Positions 27,279-41,935 of a stretch of DNA of 64,000 bases are shown piece after piece. The stretch comes from Neocallimastix lanati (nom. inval.). Lineage: Eukaryota; Neocallimastigomycota; Neocallimastigomycetes; Neocallimastigales; Neocallimastigaceae. How positions within the stretch are numbered: the stretch's first letter is position 1; each line of letters begins with the position of its first letter. Below the pieces are notes generated by a model that saw only the letters and a list, made by a program, of their open reading frames with translations, was not told the origin of the DNA and made no database searches. The stretch lies in contig JACVTC010000009.1 of NCBI GenBank assembly GCA_016946835.1, positions 1,150,001 to 1,214,000 of the forward strand, in the 5' to 3' direction. The position numbers and the translations under genes are program-made.

Positions 27279-30200
27279 CTAATCAACAGACATTAATAAG
27301 CATACACCGCTAAGTACCCATTTTTGTGGTACTTCCTTTGTCTTCAAGTTGAAAGTCCAAATATACGTTGGACCACGGTTTCTTGTTCTGTATAATGGGC
27401 ATTCATAAATACCCTTAACTTCCTTCTTTTCTACCGGTATTGCTTTAACCTGTATAACTGGCATTGCTGGAGTTAATACCTTCATTTGACTTTCTTGAAT
27501 CATACCTGTTTGAGTATCCCATCTAGCACCTTCCATAAACAAACCACATATAGCTGCACCTTCTCTTGGAGGAGTATTGTATTCTTCTCTGTTTTTCTTT
27601 GATACTTCAACTTGCAATATCATACGATCTAATGGCCATTCCATCTTTCTAGCGGTAGTTTGCATAATGGCAGTTAAGAAAGATTGTGGATTAAATAAAC
27701 CAGATATCCATAGTACTGTTGGTAATGAGAACTCTTGTACCCAGTTTTCTAATTCTCTAATACGTTGAAGAAGATCAACGTACCAGTTGGAGAGACTTTG
27801 TAGTGATGGATATGCTAAACGTTCCCATGTAGCTGGTACTGTATTCAAATAAATAGCGTTCATTAATGTTTCCATTGGTTCTGAAATAGTTAAATCACCC
27901 TTCAAACCAAGATCTAATTCTTTAAGCGATCTTCTTATTTCTGAAGTTAATATAACCATACGGTCACATTCTTGTAATGCTACTGAAATATATGGTGTTC
28001 TTTCTTCTACTCTTCCCATCAATTCAGCCATATTAAATGATTCTGGTAATTTTTCCATAATGTCATCTAATACTTGCTTAACCTTTTCTTCTTTAGATGA
28101 GGAACCAGCACCAGAGGTGTTCTTTGGTGCCATTTCAAGAATAGTTCTAAAGAGTTCATCTGCTCTACTGGTTAATACACCAATTTCAGCATTTGGATGT
28201 AAACCATAAAGATATGGAGATTCTGGTGGTAAATATTCATCAATATATTGATGGTACATCTTATAATCAGATGGTGGTGGTAATGAAAATCCTGGAGCAA
28301 GCTCGAAATTACCATCCAACATTTCTTCCTTCAGATAGACATCAAGATAGGCAGAACATAATCTTCTATCCCAATCATCAGAAATATGACCACCATACAT
28401 AATATCACCAAACATGTATCTTAAATCAGTCCATGGCACCTTAGGGAAGGTTTCTAAATAGTTGTAAAGTACATCAATACAAATAGTTAAGTCACCAGTA
28501 TTAAATGGATAGGATCTATTCCAACCTTGAGTACCAAACTTTCTTCTTTCTAATACAACAGCATGGAAGTAACAAAGGGTGAATAAAATAGTCTTAAATT
28601 CAATATCCTTTGAACATCTTTCCAACGTTTCTTGAGAGAAATTATCGAGAGCACGATGTATATTAGCTTTCATACCTGTTGGAGGTTCATTCGTAATCTT
28701 AATACTGACTTGAAGAATACTTGTTGGAATAACGTGACATGATGGATTACCTGCTGGTTCAGCAGAAAGGAAGACTCTAAAGTCTTTATGAGCACCGACA
28801 CTTAAAGCTTCTAATTTCTTTGCAAGAGTTGGCAACCACTTGGCAACCAAGTGAATATTTTCAAGCATTACCCATCCACCTTTCTCATAGGCTAAATCTA
28901 ATTTTTGTTCTGCAATAATTTCTTGACCTTGACCTAATGACACATTGTGGAAATTACCATTATCTTCGGTAAAGTTTAATTGTTTACCTAACAATTCTAC
29001 TTCTTTAACTGGATCAACACCAGGTGATAAGATGAAGAAGATAGGGGTTGAAGGATTCATCTCCGTATACGTTTGAGATAATGGTTGTCTCGTAGAATCA
29101 ACATATTTGGCTCCCATCTTTTGTACAATAAAGTTACGAACAGCATAAGTCATACGATCTGGACGAAGAGCACGAAGAATACATAGCTTTTGAATGGCGT
29201 TCTTATTCTTCCATTCTTGTGGTAATTTTTCGTTTTCTGGAACTTCATTTTCATAGTATTTCTTCCATTGTTTTGCGGAACCTTCAATATCATTAGCTAA
29301 AGACTTGAATTCATCTAAATCAGATAAGGCCTTGATAACTGCCCATGATTGATTATTCAACCAATCGAATGGACTAGTTACATTTGGTGCTCTAGGTGCT
29401 CTAAGCAAGAAGTTAAATTCATTCATATCAATTTCATTTTGAGTAATCATAATCTGGAACACCATTTGCGCAGTGAAAATTAATTTATCTTTTTCAAACA
29501 AACCTCTGTTTGTGTAGTTACATACAGAGTATGTAATATTGTCAATCAAAGAATTAACTCTTTCCTTAATATCTTCTGAAGGTTCTGCATTATGAATAGC
29601 ATTTTGGAATACAACCTTATAGGCATTTAATGAGAATTGGTACATTGGATGAATTTGATATAAATCATTCAATAAGAAATATAATAATGATGAACGAGCA
29701 GCAACAGGTCTGTAAAGTTCTCTCGTTTCGTTAATACTCTTTTCAGTTAACTTGGCTTCCTTAACTTGCTTTTCAATATCCGTAGAAGTACTCTTTGTGG
29801 TTTCAAGATTTTCTACTAAAGCAGTATCACCCAAGAAATTACCTTGAGCTGAAGATAAACGTGAAAGCAGAGCATCTTCAAGTTCAGTTAAACGAATCTT
29901 AAATTCATTTTGTTGTTTTGTTAAATCAGCCTTCGTCTTTTCTAAATCTGCACGTTCAATATTAACGACATCAGCTAATAATTGATCTTCTAAACCAGCT
30001 AATGTGACGGTAAAGTTAATTAAGGTAGTTTGAGCTTGAATTTCTGGTGGGTAGTGAGGATTGGCCATTCTCGTTTGAAGAATTAATTTGAAGTGTGGAT
30101 TATATTCAACTTCCTTATCTCCAATCTTTATATATTTACCCTTCTTAATAGTATTTCTACCTAATACGTCATTTAATACAGGATCAATTTCAATACCAAT

Positions 30201-33200
30201 ATCTTCAATAAGTACTGGATCACCATCAGAAATAGCTTTTTCAATGGTATCCAAGTAACCTCTTTGACCTAAACGAATAACCTTAAGGCTATCTCCCTCA
30301 CGAGCTTTAATCCATTTAATACCTTGTAATTGTGGATCAATAATTAATGGCCATCTCTTACATTTTGTTACCATCGTAGCATTTTCTAAAGACATTCTAT
30401 CTGTTGGTAATTCTTCATTATTCCATCTTGCAATTTCTGCACTAGTCGTTAAAATGTCTAATGGATCCAGTTCAGCAGACATTGGAATAAATGGTTTTCC
30501 ATCTGCATTCGTTTGTCTCATGTATGGTAACCATTTTTCTTCTAAAAGTTCATTTCTGTAACTCTTACTGAAGCAACCAACATAGGATATAAATGCAGCT
30601 GCTAATAATACATCACCTGCTAAGGTCTTTTCCTGTTCCTTAAAGTTTGCAACTTCATCACTCCATCTAACCTTTTCTGAGGCTAAACCATTAACAAGTC
30701 TGTTAGCTAATGCAATGGTTTCCTGAGTAGAATTAGCTTCCTCTTCACATTTAAGTTTATCTGCTGTAGCTTTTTCGAATTGAGCCTTTAATTCTGCAAG
30801 GTTTCTATCTAATTCTTCAATCTTTTCTTGAATAGCTCTAAGTTTTTCTTGAGATTGCTGTAAATCATTGTTTGCTTGTTGTAAGGCTATTCTCTTCGGT
30901 TCAACATCCCTATAAACCTTGTAATATTGGACAATATTAACAACCCATGAACACAAACCAGCAGCAGCAAATGACTTCGTACGAATATAATCTGCATTAA
31001 AGTTTGGATCAGCCAAATATGGTGCAAGAGCATCCAAGTTAGATTGATCAATATTTTCCTTATTAAAGTTAATTAAAGTATCTAAGAAACTATCAACCTT
31101 GGCCATCATATTCTTACCAGCCTTCCAACTTCTATCCTTCGCTATTTTACCAGGTGGAGAAAGCAATACCATGACAGCCGATACGACATTCTTGACATCT
31201 TCAGCAGGAGTACCGAAGGACTTCAATTCAGTCAAATTTGCCTTATTTAAAGTATTAAGAGCCTGTGATGCTGCTTCCAAAGCTGGTTCTGCAGCAAGTA
31301 AATCTTGTTCACATTGGGCTTGCTTTTCTGATACTTCCTTTGTAATTTGGTCAACCTTCTTTTCTTCTTGATCAGCAATTGCTTTTTCTTTATTTACTTT
31401 TTCTGTATCAACACTAACACGTTCAATAAGTAATTCTGCTTCTTCATTCTTCTGTTTAAGTTCAACTTCTTGTACAGCTAACTTTGCTTTAAGATCGTCG
31501 ACTTGTGAGGAGGTACTTTGTAATTTAGTAAGACCATTTTCAAGACGATCCATACTCTTAATTAATTCAGCGTGCTTCTTTTCAAGCATTTCTTCATATA
31601 AATTAATTAATGCAAGGAAACTCTTTGGTGTTGTGTAATTATATCTTTTTTCATTTAATAAATATTTCTTAGAGACTTCATTGACAGATAAGTGTGCATA
31701 TGCCATAAATTTCGTTACAGGATCTCTAAGTTCCTCAGGAACTCTTTCACATGCAGAAATAAATCTCTTTGCTACACCAGTTAAAGCTTCTTCTGGCCAT
31801 TCATGGAACCAATCAATTGATGTACAATTAACGATAGCAGGGAATTTTCTGCATCTTGATCTTAAAAGATTTCCTACTGGAGAGAAGCAAAGAACAACCT
31901 TTAAATTCTTTCTTACGAAATTTATAAATATGTTCCAACAGACTTCCCTGGTATCCAATAATCCTTGTGCTTTAGCTTCATTTCTCATGGCATTAATAAT
32001 TGTTTCTGTTTCATCATCAGGGAATAAGCCAGGAACATTACCGGAGGCTAATAAATCATTAATTAATACTAAGAAACTTTCATCAGCAATTTGAGCATCC
32101 GTGAGTAAAAATACAATTTGTTGTTGTTTCAAACCACATTTCTGGAATAAAGCTGCTAAATCTAATTTAAGATCAGCAACACCATAGCCCTTTCTTAAGA
32201 CGATTTGGAAGACATCCATAGAAGATATATAGGATGCTAAACGAGATAAACTTTGTTTACCACTACCACCAACACCAACTAATAATGCATTACCACGAGG
32301 ACTTTCTAAAATTCTATTAATTCTACAAATATGACTAATAGCATCTTCGAAAAGTACAAGATTCATAGCTGCATTAATTTCATTATATTGATCCAATGCG
32401 TCATCCAAAATTTTCTTAAGAGAAGCCCAATCTTTAGCTTCCATGTATTTTGGTTCACCAATACCACCAGAAAAGTGTGTAAAGATAAGTGGTTCGGCAT
32501 TAATAACTTTTTGATCAAGATCATCAAACACTTTCTTCGTAATAGTAGTTTGGAAATTAACAAGTTGTTCCATATCGGTAGTTTCTAAAAGCTTATCACC
32601 ATAAACTCTTCTAGTTTCATGAAGGAATAATCTTATTAAATCAGTAGGTTCCTTTAACGCTTCTTTCGTTGAGAATAAAATACCTTGGAAAATATTGGAC
32701 AAATCACGCATATTAAATACATAATGGAATTTGATAGCAGTTGGTAAGAATACTTGAGAAACCTTCTTATGAAGTTGTAATGCGGCATTTACAATTTTTT
32801 CTGAATACTTTTGAATTGTTTTTGGGAATTGTTGTAAGTGAGCAGTTAAAATGGTTTGATAGATAGTTTGTAAACTTTCAAGAGTAGGGAAACTAACAGA
32901 GAAAACAGCAAAATGTCTTTGTAAACGAGGATTAATGGTGAAACTACCTGCAGTTGGGTTCATACATGCTACATATTGACAGTTATGAATGTCTTTTAAT
33001 GTAAGCTTAGTTCTATCATACCAGTGATTATAATCAATGTGTTGTCTCAATAGAGTATGTGGAGAAGCGGTACCATAGCAATCAACTTCTGGCATATTCA
33101 AATCATCTAAGAAATAAATTAATTTTTTAGTTCCTGGTGGACCATAATTTCTACCAGCTTTCTTTTCAAGAGGTTTTTCTAAAATAGCCTGAAGAGACCA

Positions 33201-36200
33201 AGCAGTTGTGTAATAATTGAATGCAATATTCACAATGAGTCTTTCATCAGCATATCCATTCAATTTGTTTTGCATCAATACAGTTTTACCACAACCGGCA
33301 TTACCTAAAAGTAACACAGCTTTTTGGTTATCAGTTAAAATATCCATCATTGACTTAATACGAATCGTTTCGCTTGTGTGAACCATAACATTTTGTAATG
33401 GCATTTCTGGATCATACTCGAATTTTGGAATTTTATCTGTCCAAGGGGCAAATTGTCTAGTAGTATTATCAATATAATAGTCAAATACTGTACCAACTGG
33501 TGGGAATTTTACGGTCTTAAATTCTGAATTCCACCATTTACTAAATTCAACACGATAGTCAACTAATTGATCCTGAATGACACTACCACCGAAAGCCCAA
33601 ACGGCAGAAAATACGAAATAGATTTCATAAATTTCTTTATCGCATCCTTTTAATGATGTTTGATTAAATATTAAACCCTCAAGTATATTACATAATGTAA
33701 TTACCATACTATTATCTTCTACTGGTGCCATCTTAAATCTTCCACTATGAATAGTATCTAAAATAGTATTTACGTATTTATCAAAAAGAACTGATAACGT
33801 TGTTCTTTCGCTTTGGTCTTCGAGTTTTGCTAACCAACTTTGAACATACGGATTCCAACCTAAATCAGAAGTATTAACATATAAAATACCAGCACGTGAA
33901 ACAGTAGCTGGAGTGGCATACTTCAAATCACCAATTTCGAAAATAAGACGCATGGCTGGTTTCATAGGAATACGTTCATTACTAGCTAAAGTAAGTACTT
34001 TATTATCGTCCATTACAGTATTAAGTGATTCAATCCAATTTGGATCAATATCACCATCTAAAATAATCCATTTAGGATCTGGTCCAGATATATTAAACAT
34101 ATCTCTCATAATAGATGAGAAAAGACCATCTTTCCATTCTCTTGTTGCTGGATTAATATAACCGAAAAGATCATTTGTACTGACAGCCTTTGGATTTAAA
34201 TCAGCGTAAACACATTTTTTGCCATTATTAATATATGTTTTGGCAAGCATTTTCCAAATTTCACTCTTACCAGAACCAGCATTACCAATAATAAATACAC
34301 AGTGACGAACAGCTAATAATTCTTCTAATTGAACTACCTTTAAAACAAAAGTTTCTTCTGCTTGTAAACCGCATGCTATTGTTGACTTCTTAATATCATT
34401 TTCAAAATCTAAATTCCTTTTACGTGGAATATCAATCTTTGGGAAAAGATCATTGATCAAACCATTAAATACTTGTAAATCATCTGTAACAATCTTTGGT
34501 AAATTGAAATCACGAAGTGCTCTCATTAAAACATGTTCTTCTGGAACTCCTGGATCGGAACGCTTAAGAGAACCAGCAACAACTAATACAGACTTAATAG
34601 CTCTTAAACCCCAATCATAATGATCTTGTTTTGAAAGTAATTCTTTATTTAATTTATATAAGGTATGGAACTTTCTAGCTAATATACTAGCTTCAACGAA
34701 ACCTTCTGCCATAAGCATAATTTCACAAATCAATTCAAGATTTGGTACAACCATAGAACATGGACGGAAAAGAGCCTTAATATTTTCTGGAAGTTCAGTT
34801 CTACCAGCGTAACCTGGATTCATGGTAATGAAGAAACCAACGGTTGGTTCGAGGGAAATTTCTTCCCCTTGGAAAATAAATCTCTTTTTCTTGGCACGAA
34901 GACCATCTTCAATTGACTTGACTTGTGTAGCAACGACAGATAATACTTCTACAGAAATTCTATTAAATTCATCGAAACAACCCCATGCACCAGATTGAGC
35001 CAAACCTTTATAAATATTACCAATAGATCTATAATCCATCTGTTCAGAACAATTAAATACATATACCATAACAGTTAAAGCACGACCCAAATCTTTTACA
35101 GTTTCAGTTTTTCCTGTACCAGCAGGACCAGCGGGAGCACCACCCATAATCAAGTGCAATGATTGCGTAAGAGTAATATAACATCTATCAGTTAAGGGAG
35201 TAATAACAAGACGTGGAGTATCTCCTAAATATTCATAGCAGAATGTAAATTGAGCATCACAGATATTTGCAATACAATGTCTCTTTTCTTCATCCCATCT
35301 TAAACGAAGTTGACTTTGCCAACTGAAGCATTGAGCATTTTCAGCCTTTTCTTGAACTAATTTACCAACAATATCTCTTGCGTGTACATCAAGTGTACAA
35401 ACTGTCATAATCATTTGTCTATCTAATTTTGATAATTCACCTTGAATTAAGGTAATAAGAGTTGTTAATTGATTACATTGCTTCTTATAGTATTCCTTCA
35501 TAGAGTTTTCATAACCTTCTTCTAAACGAGCAAATGAGGCATTAACTTCTGTTGCCCACCAAATTTGAGATCCAGTAAGAGTAACTTGAGCTGGATGATC
35601 AAAAATCCATTGATCTCTTGGTTTTTCTTCATAAGTAGAAACAGCTTCGCCAATAAGATGTCTCAAAGTCATTCTCATAGTATCAACAAGATGATTAAGC
35701 CATACTTCAACTGGACCAACACATTCTAATGGTTCCTTAAATGGAACATATTCATCTTCTTTACTATACATACCAATTGCAGTTTTGGTATAATTTCCGT
35801 TTTCATCTTTAGTAAATTCCAATTTCGATATACTATCAAATAATTTTTGTAAATGGATTGCTACTGCATGTGGAATATTACCTTTAGCTAAAATATCTAA
35901 TAAATCAGAAGCAGAAACAAAATAGAAACGTGGGAATGCCAATCTCTTAGTTTCTAAATATTCAGCTAAGGATTTTTCACAAAGAGCTAATTTTTGTTGT
36001 AAATATTCTAATTTTGCATTCAAGCCTTCTTTGGAACATGCTTCAATAGCATTAGGTGTATTGATAGCATTCTTCATTAATTCATTATAATCGGAATCAA
36101 TTCCATCAAATCTCTTTGAATCTTCTGGCAATTGTTGTCTAATATCTTCTGATTCCAAGAAAATATTTTCTAAATGTGACCATGTCTTTTGAACTTCTAA

Positions 36201-39200
36201 CCATAAAGACATTACAGTATCTACAGTGGATAATTTTTCTTGCCATCCAGTAATTTGTTCTTCAAAATGAGATACATATTTCGATGTCATCAAATTTTGT
36301 AACATAACTTGATTATCTTCAAGCGTTTCTACAAGTTCTTCTGAACTTATAAGGATATAAGTACCTTTTCTATCTCTTTCCTTATATTCAAATTCCATAG
36401 TACCCCAAGTTTTACTTAAATCATTTAGTACTTTTTCCATACTTAATTCTTTTGTAGCACGATCTACAATATTTCTTACATCATCTTCATATCTATGAAG
36501 TTGAAGACTCAAAAGATCTTTGAATTTCATATCATCTGTCATAACAAATGTCACACCAGTTGTCTTCATAAGTTGTTTCCAGTGACGTTCACGAATAGCA
36601 CTGCTTCTTAATTCACCAACGGCTCTTAAACTCGTAATCATATCTTTAACGTGTTGATCTACACCAGAATAAACATTCCATGCTTTTATTTCCTTATCCA
36701 TTTTTCTTAAATCTTTTGTAAATTCACGGCAAGTTTGTTCCATTGCATCTGGATCAATTTCTGTCCATAAAGTCAATTTCCAGTCATCAAATGTACTATT
36801 AACGAGACCAACATAATCCCATATGGTCTTCAACATATTAATATCTTTTCTACATTCAGATAATTGCTTATATTGTGGGCAATTCAATTCAAATAATTCA
36901 CATGATTCTCTTAACTGTTCACATTCTTGTTCCATTTGTAATACTTCAAAATGACATTCATTAATTAATTCATAGGCATTACTACATCCAATACTATACA
37001 TAAATGGTGCTTTTTGTCTGAACTCTTCCTTGAAATTATAATTACGCATTTCAAACTTATTACATTTTTGTTGAAGTATATCCACTTCTTTAGCTTGTAA
37101 TGGAGCTACAACTTCTTTAACAGATTGAGATAATTTCTTTGTATCATCCCATACTTCTGGAAGATCATTTAATAATTTATGAATATCTTCTGGCATTTCC
37201 ACACCAAATTGTCTTAATAAATTAATTGTCTTTCTTAAAGGTTCAAACGATTTACCAATATCGTTTCTCTTTTTCATTTCATGTAACAATCCCATTGAAT
37301 ATACTAAAGCATCATAATCACCTTCCATTACTTCTTTTTGAAGTCCACCTTTAGTATTAGTAATAAATTCATTCATTTCATTTAATGTTTTTGTAGTTTC
37401 ATCACTTAAATATTTAGTAAGAGTATAACTCCATTTTTTCACAATTATATTTAAACTTTGTTTCAAAGGTTTAGCATCTACCTTTAACCATCCTCTAAAT
37501 ATAACTTCTGGATCTAAAGCCATTATAGTTTTATGAATATTTTCAAATTTACGTATTTCCACTTCGAATTTTTCTAATTTTAGCATTGAACTCTCATCTT
37601 CTTCATCATTACTTGAATTATTTACTATATCGTTTTCATTTTGTTCTTCATTATCATCATTTTGATTATTTTCTGTTTCATTTTTATCGGTTTGTTTTTT
37701 CTCTTCCTTATTTTCTTCTTCAATTTCTTGTGGAATACTTCTTTCATAAGGTGTTTCTAAGAAAGTAACCATCCATTCATCGCGATCTTTTTCCCAAAGA
37801 TATGAAAATTGATCAAAACTATGTAAATATTTTTTACAATCATCAATAATATCTCTTACACGAGAAATTAATTGATTCTTTAATTCTTCTAATTCTGGAT
37901 TTTTTAACATTTCACTTAAATATCCTTCATCTTCATCTGATTCATTTTCCTTAGAATCTAAAGTTGACTCTGCTGTTCTGGATCCGTTTTCACTATCTTC
38001 TTTTTTCGCCTCGTTTTCAGTATTACCTTCGGTTGCTTCTTCCGTCGCTTTAGTTTCTTCACTTGACTCCTTATTTCCTTCTGTGTTCTCTTCAGATGGA
38101 GTTTCATTATCATTTTTATTGTCATTCTCATTATTTGAACCTGATTTTACTTCATTATATTCGGCTGTTTCATTAATTAATTCTGATTCAATATTTTGAC
38201 TATTTACTCTTTTCACTAACACAGAAACTTGGTATATATCTCTTAATATTCCTAAGAAGATGTTCATAAAACTATTTGAAGCATCTAATATTATAAGTTT
38301 TATTATTAAACAATGTAAAAATTAAGTAATTAGGTATAATTTTGCAATAACTTTTAAAAAATTCAATCATTAAATAAACACAAAATAAATTTTATTAATA
38401 ATTTATTTTACCTTCTTCGATACTTGGAGTAAAAGTAAGTTTATTTTGAATAAATTCAATTCTTGAATCTAATATTGGTGAGAGTTCACATTTTTTTAGA
38501 TATTCAATATCCATATTATCTAAGAAATATGTAAGACTACATTTTATAGTATTAAAGAATCCATCTGCCACGACTGTATCAACATAGTCAGCATAGTTTC
38601 TCCAGTTAGGGTCATTCTTATCAACATCATATGCTTTTCTTGTGTCTTCTAAGTAATTAAATATAGTCTTTCCATCATTTTGAATTAATTCATAAATAGC
38701 TTTAAGTTTAGTATCTTTATCATCTAAATTTAATGGTTTCTTACTATCTTTTCTTTCAATTAATGGTGACGAATACCATTTCTTCATCAAATTTTGCATT
38801 TGAACAACATTATTTTTGCCTGTTTGAATTATTTTTAACAAACTACCTACACTTTCTTGAATACTCTTGATAAAGTCATCGATAATATCAGATCTCCAAT
38901 TGATTACTGATAATGCCTATTCAATCATTATAAAATATTTTCAATGATATTAATTAAATTTCAATTTGAAAAAAATTTTATTACTTTATTATCATTACTA
39001 CAGTATTTTAACTTACCTGTTCAAATTGTTTATCTATTTTATCTACTCTTTCTTGAATTAATGGTCTTTCAACATCTAATACAGTTAACTTAATATTATT
39101 ATATTGAGATACAACATGATCTAATTCAAATATATTATTTCTAAAAACTTCATCCTTGTCATATACTGATTGTGCTTTTTCAGGAGCTTGAATTCCTAAG

Positions 39201-41935
39201 CTTCCTAAATATTTAACTTCTTTAAGTAAAGCAATAACTTTTGGATCAAAATTGACTTCAAATAATGATAATGAATCTTTTATTGATCTTGTCAATAATG
39301 GTTTGTCAAGATTAGCTTCAGAATCATTAATTATATTATCAGACCAATCTTTAAATAATTCTTGTTCATATTCATCCAATTTTTTATATATTTCATCATA
39401 TTTTACCTTTACTAACTTTGCTTCCTCTGATTCAAGTAATATTTTGTGATTTAGCTAATTATTTATTTATTAATTAATAAATTAAATATATAAATATATT
39501 TTATATACAATAAAATAATTAATGATATTTTATTAAACTATAAAAGAAAATTAAAGTTACTTCTTTAAATTTTTCCATAACAGAATTAATTCTTTCTTTA
39601 AGTTCATGTGTCCATTGAAGTGCACCAGTAATTGGAGCCATATTATAATGAATAGAAGGATTATTCTTTAATTTTAAGAAAATTAAATTAACTTCATCTA
39701 AATCTCCATCATACTCTTTTAATAAATCGTAGTATTTTTTCTCAAAGATTTCACCAATAATTGGTCTAGCTAATAATCCAGAAAATCCTTCAATCAATCT
39801 AAAACGTGAATGAATACTACTGCAATCATCAAATGCTTGGCATATAATTGTACTATTGAAATTTTATAATTATTAGTATATATAATGTTTAAATATATTT
39901 AAATATATTATATTTATTTATATATAAATTTATATATACCCAATTCTTCTATCTAAATCTGAAATTTTATCTTGGAATTTGGCGAGATCCTCTCTAAATT
40001 GATAATTATTTAAATCTAATACGTCATAATCAATCTTTGTCCAGTCTTGATAAGTAGAAGTAAATTCATTAAATATATCTACCACTTCCGAACTTAAAAT
40101 CTTTCCCTATAACATTTTTAAATAGTATATTATTTAGATATTTAAATTACAATTGTTTATACTTACTATCAACTCAATAATTTCTTACCTTTGTACCACC
40201 AATTTCTATTTTCTCTAAACGATTAAATTCAATAATTGTATCAAAGAATTCAGATAGTTGCTTAATTCTTAATATAAACTGATCAAATCTTGAAAAAGCT
40301 AATTTTGTATCAAAATTCCATGGACGTTCTGTTTCTGCTATTTTCGCTTTATATTCATAATATATTGATTTAAATTTTGTACATGCATGGTATACAAGAT
40401 TGATTTTTTCTAATGCCTCATCTGATTCAATTCCAAATATTTCATTTGGTTGAATAAAATTTTGTGCCTTTTTTGTTATATTATTATATTATTATATTAA
40501 TTAAAAATTATTGAAAAAAAATTATATTATTTAATGTATAATTATTTACTTACTTGATCTATAATTTCATTACATATTTCCTGAAGAATTACAATAACTC
40601 TTCCAGGTACATTGTAATATTTTGAATGATTCCATATAAGCATTATTACATGTAGTAATGGTGGGAATTGTTGCATCATTTCATTAAAATCTGATGTTGA
40701 GGATAATGTCTCTATTAATGGTCTTAATGGTGTTAAATGTAAATTTATATCAGTAGCTTCTTCTAAAGCTATATATAGTAACAAAATATTGAAATTTTAA
40801 TTTTAATATATATATATATATATTAATTTTAATTATTTATCTTTAAATTTACCATTTTTAACTTCATCAAATATTTGTTGAAATGCTGGATAATATGTAC
40901 TTTTGCTACTTTGAAGTAAATCAGCAATTGCTTGAAATTTATCATCTGATAATTGTTGATATATACATTTTAAATTTGCTTCTTTAGCTTCCCAAAAGTC
41001 AATTTCTACCTGAGGTGTTGGATAAAGTCCTTCTTCTAAAGGAGTAGCTGAATTACTTTTAATTACTTCTTTAATTTGATATGTCCAATCAATAACTGCA
41101 GATTCCAATGTATGCAATAATGCTTTGTCATTTTCTGAGAAATCATTATTTCCATGAGGTAATGGTAAAAGAGTTTTTCCCTAAATAAATTATTTATATT
41201 TTTAATTACAATACATTAATCAATATATACTTTATAAAATATAATATATACAATATATTCATTATTTTTAAATTTAAACTTCTTTTTTTTTATATTTTTA
41301 ATTACTTTTGTCTTTCCTGAGATAACATATACTGCACCATTAACTTTATAAAAATGCCGTAGTACATCCATTGCTACAACTTCTGGCCATGCATCCATAT
41401 TTCTTGAATTTGTTAATAACGGTAAGTATACTTCTTCTAAAATGCAATTAAGATAATCTAGTGGATTAGATGCAAGATCACCTATAGTAACATTATTTTC
41501 TAATGTTTCTGCTATTGGCTCATTTAAGGTATTCTTTAATACAAATGCCCCTTTTTTTTTCAACGAAGACGGGAAATTTACAGTAACTATTAAATCATCA
41601 CGTGCATTTAGTATGAAAAGAAGCGTATTAACTTCAGAAGTATCAAGAAATTGTTGAATTATATCACTTTTATATTATTATTGCAATTATTACATTATAG
41701 TAATGCATTAATTAAATGATATTTTTATTTCAAAAAATATATGTAATATTATTATATATTTAATAAATCAATACCAATTTTCTTGTAAAGAAACCAATTT
41801 ATCCCATTTTTCTGATTTTAATTTTAATTGCGCAACAATTTGTTCTCCTAGCCATTCGGCTCTTGGATCAAGTTTAACAACTTTTTCTTCTGCATCTTTG
41901 GTAGGGGTTGCAGGTGCCCCCTTTTTAGATGCCAT
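27279..41935 (-). CDS. Axonemal dynein heavy chain, outer-arm beta type
   Basis: Ten exons on the reverse strand: 41935-41775, 41666-41306, 41180-40853, 40768-40554, 40467-40189, 40106-39940, 39852-39561, 39454-39017, 38916-38412 and 38284-27279. Together they encode 4583 residues, the normal size for the family. Order: N-terminal tail, linker, six AAA modules and a C-terminal domain. P-loops are AAA1 GPAGTGKTE (about residue 1970), AAA2 GNAGSGKSE (about 2250), AAA3 GNAGCGKTV (about 2575) and AAA4 GVGGSGKQS (about 2917). A coiled-coil stalk with the microtubule-binding tip lies about 3130-3480. The C-terminus reads GPTYIWTFNLKTKE, typical of beta/DNAH9-11-17 chains. It powers flagellar bending by ATP-driven sliding of outer doublets. 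Two acidic, low-complexity inserts (about residues 940-1040 and 1095-1150) interrupt the tail and are not usual. Assignment to the beta class is by recognised motifs, not alignment. Confidence 0.95.
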
